Source of the DNA: Cellvibrio sp. UBA7671
GTDB lineage: Bacteria > Pseudomonadota > Gammaproteobacteria > Pseudomonadales > Cellvibrionaceae
Reading direction: 5' to 3'
Assembly: GCA_002483145.1 (NCBI GenBank)
Contig: DLHJ01000014.1
Span: forward strand, 372,001-436,000
DNA: 64,000 nt
The notes beneath the pieces were generated by a model. It searched no databases. It had not been told where the DNA came from and saw only the letters and a list, made by a program, of their open reading frames with translations. A program made the position numbers and the translations under genes. Positions 1 through 8,715 of this stretch are shown here, one piece after another; the stretch's first letter is position 1, and every line of letters begins with the position of its first letter.

Positions 1-1546
1 GGTTGCGCGCGCCCATAACATAAATTTCCGGGCGACCTTGAGTAGCATCAGTGAATAAGTTTCCGGCAGGAATATCATAACCACCTTCTGCTTTAGGTTT
101 TATGCGTAACACTTTCCCGCGCAAGTCGTTGGTATTACCGGCACCACGCAACCCATCGTTCTTTTTCATGCCCGTGCGAAAATCGAGCGGTGCATAACCA
201 TCCTGATCGTGCGGATTGGTATTGTCGCCGGTAGAAAAAAACAATTCGCCGTTGTTGCCAAATTGCAAATCACCGCCGGTGTGGCAGCAGTTATTATCGA
301 TCGGGTACTGCAGGACTTTTTGTTCGGTTGTGGCATCGACTTGGTTGTTGCGCCACAAAAAATGTGACAAACGCTGCGCAACATTCCCGGCCTCATCCTT
401 CACCGTGAATGCCGCATAGATGCGCTGGTTTTTATCAAAATCAGGATCAACCGCCACACCAACCAAACCCCACTCCTGAAACTTATCGTAACCAACCACC
501 AACTTGCCCGCATCGCTGATTTGGCCGGTTTTATAATCAACGCGCTGGAAGGCGCCAGGGCGCAATGCAATTAACGCATCGCCATTAGGGAAAAATGCCA
601 GCTTCACTGGCTCATCTAATTTTTCGACCAAGGTCTTTTTAATAAAGCGATTATTTTCCGGTCTGGATTTCGTGTAATCCAAACGCGGCTTAAAGCCAGG
701 GCGATGATTCAAACCTACCGCATAAGTCATACCGCCAAGCAAGTGCTGCAACAGGTTCGGATCAGAAAATGATTCACTGGTGTGCCCCATACCCGTGTAA
801 AACGCGCGGCCGCCATCATAATCGTGATACCAGGAAATGGGGTGATCATGGCCATGCCCGCCACCTTGGTATGTTGACTCATCAACCTTGGCAACCACGT
901 TGATAAATTCATACATATCGCGATAGTTGTACCACTCATCTGCCACACTGATTGCATCCGGCAAGGCCTCAGTCGACAAATGCTTTTTATCGACAAAATT
1001 CACTGTTGCTTGTTGCACATTACTTGGGGTATTGGGATGATCCTTAAAAACAGCACCCACTAAATTGCGATACCAAAACCATTCACCCTCCCATTCGGTA
1101 TCTGCAGCAGCGTGGATGCCTACAAAACCACCACCCGCTTGAATGTAGCGCTCCATTGCCAATTCCTGATTTTCATCAAGCACATTGAGCGTAGTATTTA
1201 AAAATACGATTGCATTGAATTGGCTCAGTTCGGCATCGGTAAACACTGCCGAGTCTTCTGTCGCCACCACCGAAAATTGTTGCTCTTTAGCCAATTTTTC
1301 AAATGCGGCTATGCCAGCGGAAATTGAATCATGGCGCCAACCAGCCGTCTTGCTAAACACCAAAATACGTGCGCCGCTAATGCTCTGCACCTGGCTTGCC
1401 GACGTAGTGGGTAGTGCAGTATTTGGCTGCCCTTCAGGTGCTGCTGTATCTGATGTCCCTTGCCCGCAACTGGCAAGTAAGAGAAGAAAAGTTAATCCGA
1501 GTAGCTGTTGAGTTTTAACAAGGGTGTACTGGCCGAGTATACGCAT
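1..1546 (-). CDS. ThuA-domain plus sugar dehydrogenase lipoprotein (3' truncated)
   Basis: The gene runs off the left edge, and at least 515 codons are visible. It starts at an ATG with AAAGG upstream. A signal peptide ends in a lipobox (LASC, Cys27), so the product should be anchored to a membrane. A ThuA-like domain (trehalose-utilisation / glutamine-amidotransferase-like fold) follows at about residues 55-270, recognisable from ARILVFSKTAGWRHDS, GGGFVGIHAA and GHDHPISW. From about residue 290 the sequence looks like a PQQ-dependent glucose/sorbosone dehydrogenase beta-propeller (LAFFPNGDALIALRPGAFQR, EWGLVGVAVDPDF, NNCCHTGGDLQFG). This domain pair is known from carbohydrate-active proteins of Bacteroidetes and Planctomycetes; the substrate here is unknown. 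More domains may lie beyond the edge. Confidence 0.85.
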   Translation of the reverse strand, partial: MRILGQYTLVKTQQLLGLTFLLLLASCGQGTSDTAAPEGQPNTALPTTSASQVQSISGARILVFSKTAGWRHDSISAGIAAFEKLAKEQQFSVVATEDSAVFTDAELSQFNAIVFLNTTLNVLDENQELAMERYIQAGGGFVGIHAAADTEWEGEWFWYRNLVGAVFKDHPNTPSNVQQATVNFVDKKHLSTEALPDAISVADEWYNYRDMYEFINVVAKVDESTYQGGGHGHDHPISWYHDYDGGRAFYTGMGHTSESFSDPNLLQHLLGGMTYAVGLNHRPGFKPRLDYTKSRPENNRFIKKTLVEKLDEPVKLAFFPNGDALIALRPGAFQRVDYKTGQISDAGKLVVGYDKFQEWGLVGVAVDPDFDKNQRIYAAFTVKDEAGNVAQRLSHFLWRNNQVDATTEQKVLQYPIDNNCCHTGGDLQFGNNGELFFSTGDNTNPHDQDGYAPLDFRTGMKKNDGLRGAGNTNDLRGKVLRIKPKAEGGYDIPAGNLFTDATQGRPEIYVMGARN

Positions 1547-1646
1547 GACCGAACCTTTTTTTAGATGTATTTTTAGTAGTGGTGATAACTAGTGAACAAG
1601 TAAAACCATAGGACTGGTATAACAAAAACGCACATCCCTGAAAATG

Positions 1647-1677
1647 AAAATGCCGCTGATAATATCAGCGGCATTTT
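1647..1677 (-). terminator. Intrinsic terminator after the hybrid kinase gene
   Basis: A perfect 14-bp inverted repeat (AAAATGCCGCTGAT and its complement) with a 3-nt loop lies about 60 bp past the stop of the kinase gene. The stem ends in A/T runs on both sides, so it could act in either direction. The only gene reading into it is the minus-strand kinase. Confidence 0.75.
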
Positions 1678-1735
1678 GTTTTAGCCTGCAGGTTTACGCT
1701 TATAAACGCTTCTTATCCTACAAGTGTCAACTTAC

Positions 1736-3928
1736 TTACACGCGGGAGTTTTCCAGCCAGCGCTGCAAGCGGCTTTCCAGATCATCGTAACGGATTGGCT
1801 TACTAATATGGTCATCCATTCCTGCAGCTAAGACTTCTTGATCAGAGTCGGATTGTGCTGCGGTTACTGCCACAATCGGCAAATGCCGGAGACTGTTGTT
1901 AGCACGTTCATATGTGCGGATTTTTTGAGTGGCAATTATGCTCTCCTGCTCTTTCATGTCGTAATCCATTAACACCAGATCAAAGCGCTCTTTTTCAACT
2001 ATCTCAACCGCTTCTGAACCGTTATGCGCTATTTGTACATAGCACCCCAGCTTTTTGAGCATAGCGCTAATCACCATTTGATCTACACGATGGTCTTCAA
2101 CCAGAAGCACGCGCGGCATCACCACCAATCCCAGTGTGTCCCGCTCTTGGGGTTTACGTTCGTCATCGATACTCAGGTTCAATAATTTTTGCACCGCAAC
2201 GTCGTGTAAACGTCTGCGCATAATCGGTTTTTCAATCACACAGATTTGTGGGTGGCTGCGCAAATGCAACTTCATTTCCGGGCTATCGCTCTGCAATATA
2301 CTCATCGCGATAATTTGTTTTACATCGGCGATATCGGGGTGGGCGGCAATTTCGCGCGATAGGGCCAAACCATTCATATTATTGAGTTTAGTAAAAATCA
2401 ACACCAAATCGAAGGGCGTGTTGTTCGCAGCTTGTTCACGCAGTTTTGCAATTGTTTGCTCCTGCCCCGACACAATGGTGGTACTCATACCCCAGGCATT
2501 AATTTCGTCGGCCAGTGCATTGGCATTGCTATCCGGCAAGTCAACCAACAACGCGCGCTTACCGCGCAATTTCTGCTCCGAGCCAAAACGGCGGTCTTCA
2601 TGTGATACCACCTGCAGTGTGACATTAATAAAAATGCGATTGCCGCGATTTTTATTTTCACGCAAATGAATACTGCCACCCATACATTCTGCCAAGCCTT
2701 TACAAATCGACAGGCCTATGCCTTTTTGGTTGCTCTCATGGGCTTCAGGATCATTTTCTCCCGCAACATTTTTTTCGCTATCGCTGATGATCACTTGCAA
2801 TTCACCAAGATCATCCTGCTCTTGATGGAATCGCGCTTCGATAAACACATGCTCAATCCGGCTGGCTTTGAGAGTGTGGTTAAGCAAGGTCGCCAGAATT
2901 TGGTTCAAGCGCGCCACATCCCCTTTTACACGCAGGGGCATATTCGGATCAAAACTGTAATAGAGTTCAATGCCTTGCTGATGTGCATCGAGCGTAAAAT
3001 CCTGCACAAATTTTTCCAGCACACGGCGCAAGTCAAATTCAACTTCATCGAGCACCAGCGTTTTCGTGGTGATCTTGGAGAAATCAACCACGTTATTTAC
3101 CAAATCGATTTGTCGGCCAGTCGCTTTGTTCGCAGTAGTGAGCAATTCACGGTGATGCTCGGAAAGTTGACTGTCGTCGATCAATGAAAGCGTGCTCATC
3201 ACATCGCTAATTGACGAGCGAATCTCCTGCCCAAGGTTTACCAAAAACTCATTTTTTAATTCAATCTGCGCTTGCGAGGTACGCTTTTCATTTTCCAAAC
3301 CTTGCGCGCGTTCACGCAGAGAATAATGTGCTTCCAGCCGCTCCCAGTAAGCAAGCGAGGTAACCTTTCCCTGATGGCTGAGCATCACGTAAAACACCAA
3401 CATAATGCAGCCATATAAGGCGCCTTCCGCAGTGCCGAGCATAATGGCGGTGATAGCAGCGGGCACCTGCCCTATTGCTAAATACAAACTCAGAAAATGG
3501 CGATAAGGTGCAAAAACGTTGGCGACACTGGAGTAAAAAACAACGGAATAAAGCCACATCACCAAAGTTTCATCGCGCATCCCCTGCACCCAGGTAAGCG
3601 TAACCAAAATCACACTCCACCAGGCAGCGCCAAGGCAAGAGGCAAAAAAGTATTGGTTGCGCCAGCGCGTAGGAGCGCGGGCGTAAAGCGTATCGAAACG
3701 AAATAAATAATAACTGCGCACCAGTGTCACCAGCAGTAGCCCGGTCACCAGCACTATCGCCAGATTGTGTTCTTTTTCCTGAAAGTCGCCGAACGCAAGA
3801 CAGAGAACAAAGACAATAAAATTGAGGATTAGACCGCGCCGGCTGTATTTAGCAACGCGCGCATCGGTTTCGCGCATGATGGCACGGTCTTTTTGAACCT
3901 TGGTGACGGGGACAAAAAAATGGAACAT
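1736..3928 (-). CDS. Membrane-bound hybrid sensor protein with degenerate kinase core
   Basis: 730 aa. Several hydrophobic helices fill residues about 32-185, a coiled linker follows, then a HisKA/HATPase-like region at about 225-440 and two receiver-like domains at about 456-580 and 605-727. The phosphoacceptor His of the usual HEIRTP motif is Gln234 (NLGQEIRSS, codon CAG). The N-box Asn is His351, the G1 box DxGxG reads DSEKN at 383-387, and only the G2 box GIGLSICK remains. The first receiver has Phe512 where the phosphorylated Asp should be. The second receiver looks intact (E611, D612, D655, T689, K710). I infer that the protein cannot autophosphorylate and serves as a scaffold, phosphorelay sink or partner of another kinase. 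It ends in a strong terminator, so it is probably monocistronic. Confidence 0.88.
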   Translation of the reverse strand: MFHFFVPVTKVQKDRAIMRETDARVAKYSRRGLILNFIVFVLCLAFGDFQEKEHNLAIVLVTGLLLVTLVRSYYLFRFDTLYARAPTRWRNQYFFASCLGAAWWSVILVTLTWVQGMRDETLVMWLYSVVFYSSVANVFAPYRHFLSLYLAIGQVPAAITAIMLGTAEGALYGCIMLVFYVMLSHQGKVTSLAYWERLEAHYSLRERAQGLENEKRTSQAQIELKNEFLVNLGQEIRSSISDVMSTLSLIDDSQLSEHHRELLTTANKATGRQIDLVNNVVDFSKITTKTLVLDEVEFDLRRVLEKFVQDFTLDAHQQGIELYYSFDPNMPLRVKGDVARLNQILATLLNHTLKASRIEHVFIEARFHQEQDDLGELQVIISDSEKNVAGENDPEAHESNQKGIGLSICKGLAECMGGSIHLRENKNRGNRIFINVTLQVVSHEDRRFGSEQKLRGKRALLVDLPDSNANALADEINAWGMSTTIVSGQEQTIAKLREQAANNTPFDLVLIFTKLNNMNGLALSREIAAHPDIADVKQIIAMSILQSDSPEMKLHLRSHPQICVIEKPIMRRRLHDVAVQKLLNLSIDDERKPQERDTLGLVVMPRVLLVEDHRVDQMVISAMLKKLGCYVQIAHNGSEAVEIVEKERFDLVLMDYDMKEQESIIATQKIRTYERANNSLRHLPIVAVTAAQSDSDQEVLAAGMDDHISKPIRYDDLESRLQRWLENSRV

Positions 3929-3976
3929 GGTTAACCCACATTGATAATGATTGGAATCGGCGCTAACCCAGCAAGG

Positions 3977-4174
3977 CTAGCTGAGTACGTGTACAAATAC
4001 TTCTTTAATCACAAATACCATAATCGCAAAACCCAATACACCAAACAGGATGAAGGTACCAAACCGGCCCGCTTTGGATTTTTTGGCGAGATCCCACACA
4101 ATAAAAAACATAAAGATAATCAGCCCGCCGCCACAAATGTACATAGCCCAGGTTTCAAATTGTTCGAGATTCAT
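3977..4174 (-). CDS. DUF2788 small membrane protein
   Basis: 65 aa with two predicted transmembrane helices (about residues 10-29 and 40-62) separated by a short basic loop (DLAKKSKAGR). Size and pattern match the DUF2788 family, which is common in gammaproteobacteria. The function is unknown. It lies between the hybrid sensor gene and etfA on the same strand, but the terminator after etfA separates it from the etf transcript, so it may be read together with the downstream sensor gene. Confidence 0.7.
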   Translation of the reverse strand: MNLEQFETWAMYICGGGLIIFMFFIVWDLAKKSKAGRFGTFILFGVLGFAIMVFVIKEVFVHVLS

Positions 4175-4230
4175 GGTCGATTAAGCCTGATAAACGCGTG
4201 AAGAGGATGAATGGGGCGGCATTGTAGCGA

Positions 4231-4262
4231 AAAAAACAAAAAGCCGCTGTATTAGCGGCTTT
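4231..4262 (-). terminator. Intrinsic terminator of etfBA
   Basis: A 9-bp perfect stem (AAAGCCGCT and its complement) with a 5-nt loop is followed on the minus strand by a T-rich run. It lies about 35 bp past the etfA stop. Confidence 0.85.
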
Positions 4263-4296
4263 AGGGTTGAGGTTAAGCGTATTTGTTACAGCACTT

Positions 4297-5256
4297 TTAC
4301 AAAAGCGCGATCAACTCGGGCACCGCATCAAATAGATCAGCAACCAAACCATAATCTGCCGCTTGAAAGATAGGGGCATCCGGGTCTTTGTTGATCGCCA
4401 CTACTACCCGCGAATCGCGCATGCCCGCCAAATGTTGCACTGCGCCTGAAAGCCCTATCGCGATATACAGCTCCGGTGCCACCACTTTTCCGGTCTGGCC
4501 CACCTGCATATCGTTGGGGGCAAAACCCGCGTCTACTGCTGCGCGGGATGCACCAACTGCAGCACCTAGCTTGTCGGCCAGGCGGTAGAGCAGCTGAAAG
4601 TTCTCACCGGCTTGCAACCCACGCCCGCCCGACACCACCACACGCGCTGAGGCAAGTTCAGGCCGCTCGGCCTGTACCTGTTGTTGCTCAATAAAACGGC
4701 TCATGTTTTGCGCCGGAGGCGGTGTCATGGGCACTATAGCCGCACTGCTTTCTCCCAAAGTAACATCAGCAAAAGCACTCGCACGCACACTCAAGAGTTT
4801 CGTCAGCTGCCCGGTACGCACGCGGGCAAGCGCGCTTCCCGCATAAATGGGCCGAGAGAATTCGCAGTCTGAATGTATGGCAACCACATCAGTAACCGGC
4901 TGGATATCCATCAATGCCGCCACTCGTGGCAACAGGTTTTTACCGAAGGTAGTCGCACCCACACAGAAATACGTGTAGCCACCGGAGAGTTCAGCCAACC
5001 AGGGGGCAAGTGTTTCAGGCAACTGATGCTCACCGCTTTCGCCATCGGCAAGCAACACCTGGCGAACACCCGGAATACGCGCGGCCATACCAGCAACCGC
5101 AGCGCAATCCTTACCGACCACCAATAGATCCACCTCAAGATCAACAAAATGACGCAGGCGCTCAATGGCGCCCATCACTTTGAGATTGATCAAGCTGAAA
5201 CCACTAGTATCCTGCTCCACCAGCACCAATGCGCTTACATTATTCGATGACCTCAT
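4297..5256 (-). CDS. etfA: Electron transfer flavoprotein subunit alpha
   Basis: 319 aa. This is the FAD-carrying subunit of the soluble heterodimer that takes electrons from acyl-CoA and other dehydrogenases and passes them to ETF-ubiquinone oxidoreductase. The C-terminal domain shows the ETF-alpha signature ([18 protein letters not shown] followed by [13 protein letters not shown]) and the upstream flavin-contacting VVSGGRGL. The ATG overlaps the etfB stop as ATGA, so the two subunits are translationally coupled. The length is normal for the family, and a terminator follows directly. Confidence 0.96.
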   Translation of the reverse strand: MRSSNNVSALVLVEQDTSGFSLINLKVMGAIERLRHFVDLEVDLLVVGKDCAAVAGMAARIPGVRQVLLADGESGEHQLPETLAPWLAELSGGYTYFCVGATTFGKNLLPRVAALMDIQPVTDVVAIHSDCEFSRPIYAGSALARVRTGQLTKLLSVRASAFADVTLGESSAAIVPMTPPPAQNMSRFIEQQQVQAERPELASARVVVSGGRGLQAGENFQLLYRLADKLGAAVGASRAAVDAGFAPNDMQVGQTGKVVAPELYIAIGLSGAVQHLAGMRDSRVVVAINKDPDAPIFQAADYGLVADLFDAVPELIALL

Positions 5257-6002
5257 AGCACCTTGGCCTCCTGCCGCAGTTTATCCACCAGTTCCGCAAC
5301 ACTGCTCAACATGACGCCTTGCTGGCGCAGCTTGGGCGCTTCGAGCGCAAGAGTTTGAAGACGTGGTTGCAGGTCCAACCCCAGATCTGCCAAGGGGATT
5401 ACTGCGAGCGGCTTCTGGCGCGCCTTCATAATGTTGGGCATGGTTGGGTAGCGCGGCTGGTTGAGACGCAAGTCGGTGGTGATCACCGCGGGAAGTCTCA
5501 GCGCAAGAGTTTGTAAGCCACCATCCAATTCACGCGTTACCCAAACCTCATCGCCTTTGCATTCAATACGGGAGGCAAAGGTACCCTGTGGAAAGCCACA
5601 GAGCGCTGCCAGCATCTGTCCGGTTTGGTTGTGGTCACCATCGATGGACTGTTTACCCAGCAACACTAGTTGAGGCTGCTCTTGCTGCACCAGCACATGT
5701 AGCACTTTGGCAATGGCGAGCGGTTCAAGGGGGGAATCAGTACTGATATGAAGCGCCCGGTCTGCACCCAGTGCGAGCGCACTGCGCAATTGCTCCTGCA
5801 CTGCCTGTGTACCGATGCTCACCACCACAATTTCGGTGGCCACTTGTTGCTCTTTCAGGCGAATGGCAGCTTCAACGGCAATTTCGCAAAAGGGATTCAT
5901 CGACATTTTGGCATTGGTGATATCCATACCACTGCCATCAGTTAAAGGGCGCACGCGGACACCGGGGTCCACTACGCGCTTGATTGCCACTAAAATTTTC
6001 AA
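5253..6002 (-). CDS. etfB: Electron transfer flavoprotein subunit beta
   Basis: 249 aa, the AMP-binding partner of EtfA. The N-terminus MKILVAIKRVVDPGVRVR and the segment LLGKQSIDGDHNQTGQMLA are typical of ETF-beta. The start codon is TTG: AAGGA sits 7 nt upstream of a TTG that gives exactly the family N-terminus, and no ATG is placed as well. It is the first gene of the etfBA operon and overlaps etfA by 4 nt. Confidence 0.96.
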   Translation of the reverse strand: MKILVAIKRVVDPGVRVRPLTDGSGMDITNAKMSMNPFCEIAVEAAIRLKEQQVATEIVVVSIGTQAVQEQLRSALALGADRALHISTDSPLEPLAIAKVLHVLVQQEQPQLVLLGKQSIDGDHNQTGQMLAALCGFPQGTFASRIECKGDEVWVTRELDGGLQTLALRLPAVITTDLRLNQPRYPTMPNIMKARQKPLAVIPLADLGLDLQPRLQTLALEAPKLRQQGVMLSSVAELVDKLRQEAKVL

Positions 6003-6112
6003 GGCGCTTTCCTTGTGATTAACGAGTTAAACAATTTGTATTGTACGGCGCAAATCACATTGCGTACACTGCCCGACGGCAACATTAACCCTGGCTGTTT
6101 ATCGGATTTTTT

Positions 6113-6850
6113 ATGCGCACTACCAAATTCATCTCTATCGCGTTTATGTGTATTTTTCTGTCCGCTTGCGTTTCATCGCTGCTTATCGGAAACCAACTGC
6201 AAAGCAAATTGATGTGGTCATTTTTAAAACCCTTGGTGGGCTTTGACCCCAACGAAGTTGACCTGTTTGAAACGCCCATGGTGAAAGACCGCATGACTGC
6301 ACTGTTAGGTGATAAATACGAACCCACCATGAAACTTCTGCGTACCGCGCAAACTATCCAACAGGAAGGTGCCCTATTCTATGTCGCTTCGCGCTACGCA
6401 CCGCCGAAAGTGCAAGAAATTACCGATAAAGCTGCCATGGTATGGAATGCCGACACCAACCAAATGGCAGTAATGTTAATTAAGGATGGCACGCCGGAAA
6501 TTATTTCCGAGCAAATCGAAGGCGCCAAACAAGCCATCACCCCGGTACTCCCCAAAGAATTACAAAGTGCTTACGACAAAGCTCAGGCAGCCAAAAAATC
6601 CCTGGAAGAAAAACAAAAAGCACTGCTGGATGTACAAAAGATAGTAGAGAATCCCGTTGAAGCTGTAACCGACAATATCACTAAAAAAATCGATGAAGCG
6701 GCAAATAACTCAGTTGAAAAAGTCAAAACACAAACCACGGAGAATCTTCAGCAAGCACTGCCTGTTGCGCCAAAGGTAGACCAGGAGCAGCTGGAATTTG
6801 ATGAAGCCTTGAAAAAAGAAGCCGAAGCACTGGAGAAAAAAGCGCAGTAA
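6113..6850 (+). CDS. Putative lipoprotein, unknown function
   Basis: 245 aa. A short signal peptide ends in the lipobox LSAC (Cys19), which predicts a lipid-anchored envelope protein. Residues about 20-150 are mixed alpha/beta with no family I recognise. The last ~100 residues are Lys/Glu/Ala-rich (AKKSLEEKQKALL, ALKKEAEALEKKA) and should form helices or coiled coil, perhaps spanning the periplasm. GGA lies just upstream of the ATG. It is divergent from etfB and followed by the DoxX gene on the same strand. Confidence 0.8.
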   Translation: MRTTKFISIAFMCIFLSACVSSLLIGNQLQSKLMWSFLKPLVGFDPNEVDLFETPMVKDRMTALLGDKYEPTMKLLRTAQTIQQEGALFYVASRYAPPKVQEITDKAAMVWNADTNQMAVMLIKDGTPEIISEQIEGAKQAITPVLPKELQSAYDKAQAAKKSLEEKQKALLDVQKIVENPVEAVTDNITKKIDEAANNSVEKVKTQTTENLQQALPVAPKVDQEQLEFDEALKKEAEALEKKAQ

Positions 6851-6937
6851 GCCCATGCCAATCGATACCCGGGCCCCACCGGAATATTTGTAACAAACTC
6901 GCCACTCAGGCATCTATAAGTTTATTAATACTTATGG

Positions 6938-7576
6938 ATGCCTTCTATGCTTAACTTTACCTCACTTTTCCGCCTGCGCAACAATCTAATAAACCATAGC
7001 GCCAATCTCGCTAGCCTCGCATTACGCCTATATCTCGCACCCATTTTTTGGATGGCGGGCATGAGCAAACTAAACGCCTTTGATAGCACCGTCGAGTGGT
7101 TCGGCAATTCCGATTGGGGCCTAGGCCTGCCCTTTCCATTTTTAATGACGGTGCTTGCAACAGCGGCCGAACTTATTGGCGCCGTGTTGCTAGTGCTGGG
7201 CTTGTTCACCCGCTTGATCAGCATTCCACTGATGATCACCATGCTCATTGCAATCCTCGGTGTTCATTGGGATAACGGCTGGCAAGCCATTGCCGATGCC
7301 AATGCGCCTTTTGCCAATGAGCAAGTGTTAGCGGCGCACGAAAAGTTGGAGCGCGCTCGCGATATTTTACAAACACACGGCAATTATGAATGGCTCACCG
7401 CCAGCGGAAAATTTGTGATTCTTAATAACGGTATTGAATTCGCAGCAACTTATTTCATTATGTTACTGGCATTGGCAGGTTTGGGCGGAGGGAGATATCA
7501 CAGCCTGGATTATTGGTTAAACCTTTATCTTGGCCGCCAATATCCTTTGTTAAAAAACGTTTCGTTAAATAGATAA
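6938..7576 (+). CDS. DoxX family membrane protein
   Basis: 212 aa with about four hydrophobic segments. The DoxX pattern is visible in LYLAPIFWMAGMSKL and in AAELIGAVLLVLGLFTRL. Family members are inner-membrane proteins linked to thiol/redox stress or quinone chemistry; the specific role is not known. An internal ATG at 6947 has GGA 8 nt upstream and could be the true start (209 aa). The ECF sigma-factor gene follows about 95 bp downstream, which suggests but does not prove co-regulation. Confidence 0.85.
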   Translation: MPSMLNFTSLFRLRNNLINHSANLASLALRLYLAPIFWMAGMSKLNAFDSTVEWFGNSDWGLGLPFPFLMTVLATAAELIGAVLLVLGLFTRLISIPLMITMLIAILGVHWDNGWQAIADANAPFANEQVLAAHEKLERARDILQTHGNYEWLTASGKFVILNNGIEFAATYFIMLLALAGLGGGRYHSLDYWLNLYLGRQYPLLKNVSLNR

Positions 7577-7670
7577 TCCGGTGTGCAAAGTGATTATGGT
7601 GAGTGTTAAGCTGGTGCCCATTGCGCAAACTGCGATGCGCAATTCGCCTCAGCCCACAATGAGCAACCGG

Positions 7671-8297
7671 ATGACCACAACCACCTCAACCGATGAAAGC
7701 GAACTGATTGCACAACTGATTCACGGCGACGACCAGGCATTCCGCCACGTAATTGCACTGTATCATTCGCTCATGTTGAATATTGCCCGCGCCATCGCCG
7801 GCGATATCTTTGCTGACGATATAGTGCAAGAGGCCTGGGTTTCAGTGTATAAAAATATCGCCAATTTTGAACGGCGCTCATCGTTAAAAACCTGGCTGCT
7901 TACCATCGTGAGCAACCAGGCAAAAGCGCGTTTACGCAAAGAATCGCGGCAAGTATCACTGGAACAATTGGATGGTGAAGCTACAGGAAGCTATCTTGAC
8001 GGCGCCAATTTCAAAGCAGATGGCCACTGGCAGCAGTCAATACCGCAATGGAATATTGAATCACCCGATGCGCTTTTAGAAGAGCAACAATTACAACACT
8101 GTATTAACCGCACGCTAAATCTCTTGCCACCCGCACAAAAAGCGGCGTTTATTTTGCGCGATATTGAACAACAATCGTTTGAGGATATTTGCAGTATCCT
8201 CGCCGTCAGCGCAGCTAATGTAAGAGTGCTGGTACACCGCGCCCGCCTCACGCTCATGCAGGTAATTGACCGCTATCAGGAGACTGGCTCATGCTAA
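7671..8297 (+). CDS. ECF-type RNA polymerase sigma factor
   Basis: 208 aa from the ATG chosen here, which has GAG 7 nt upstream; in-frame starts at 7581 (GTG), 7596 and 7659 are possible but have no better ribosome site. Sigma region 2 is clear (FADDIVQEAWVSVYKNI, RRSSLKTWLLTIVSNQAK), as is region 4 (LLPPAQKAAFILRDIEQQSF ... VSAANVRVLVHRARLTL). A linker of about 50 residues separates them. The gene overlaps the next one by 7 nt, which encodes its likely anti-sigma factor. It should direct an envelope or oxidative-stress regulon; the signal is unknown. Confidence 0.92.
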   Translation: MTTTTSTDESELIAQLIHGDDQAFRHVIALYHSLMLNIARAIAGDIFADDIVQEAWVSVYKNIANFERRSSLKTWLLTIVSNQAKARLRKESRQVSLEQLDGEATGSYLDGANFKADGHWQQSIPQWNIESPDALLEEQQLQHCINRTLNLLPPAQKAAFILRDIEQQSFEDICSILAVSAANVRVLVHRARLTLMQVIDRYQETGSC

Positions 8298-8530
8298 GTT
8301 GCAAACAAGTCGCCACAATCGCCAGCGATTATCTTGACAAGAGCACACCGCTTAAATGGCAGATTCGTTTACATTTATTGATGTGTGCCAATTGCCGCCG
8401 TTTTGTCCGTCACATGAAAATCACCCGCGAGCTAAGCAAACAAATGGTGCTCAATAAAACAGCGGATGATGTGGATACTATTTGGAATAAGGTGCAACAA
8501 CGGATAAAGCAAGATTCACAATCTGACTAA
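8291..8530 (+). CDS. Zinc-finger anti-sigma factor
   Basis: 79 aa. Cys4 together with H28xxxC32xxC35 (HLLMCANC) matches the zinc-binding anti-sigma (ZAS) motif. There is no transmembrane segment, so it should be a soluble, redox-responsive inhibitor that sequesters the ECF sigma factor encoded just upstream. The start overlaps the sigma-factor stop (ATGCTAA), which implies coupled translation and matched amounts. It is close to the minimum size for the family. Confidence 0.85.
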   Translation: MLSCKQVATIASDYLDKSTPLKWQIRLHLLMCANCRRFVRHMKITRELSKQMVLNKTADDVDTIWNKVQQRIKQDSQSD

Positions 8531-8636
8531 ATGCTCAATGGCCGGCTTTTGCACAGCATCACCGCCCCCCCAGCATGCTCACCGAAAGCGCTCAAGCCAA
8601 AAACGCGTGCACTACTGCAAATCACATCTATACTTC

Positions 8637-8652
8637 TGGCATAAAACCTGCT
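8637..8652 (+). promoter_or_regulatory. Sigma-54-like promoter of the maf gene
   Basis: TGGCATAAAACCTGCT has GG and GC separated by exactly 10 nt, the strict spacing of a -24/-12 promoter. It differs from the consensus only at the base before TGC and at the last base of TGGCAC. The site lies 64 bp before the chosen maf start. Confidence 0.6.
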
Positions 8653-8715
8653 GAATCAACCTATTACATTCACACTGTCAATGCATTGACGGCCAATTTA
8701 GGGGGCAAACCCACA

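Noticed and set aside
1736-3928. Decayed pseudogene interpretation of the hybrid sensor
   Set aside because: 730 codons are intact, the membrane region and last receiver are well formed, and the terminator is present. The losses are confined to catalytic positions.
8575-8715. Longer maf reading frame starting at 8575
   Set aside because: It would include the sigma-54-like promoter and has no ribosome site, whereas 8716 has AGGGGG.
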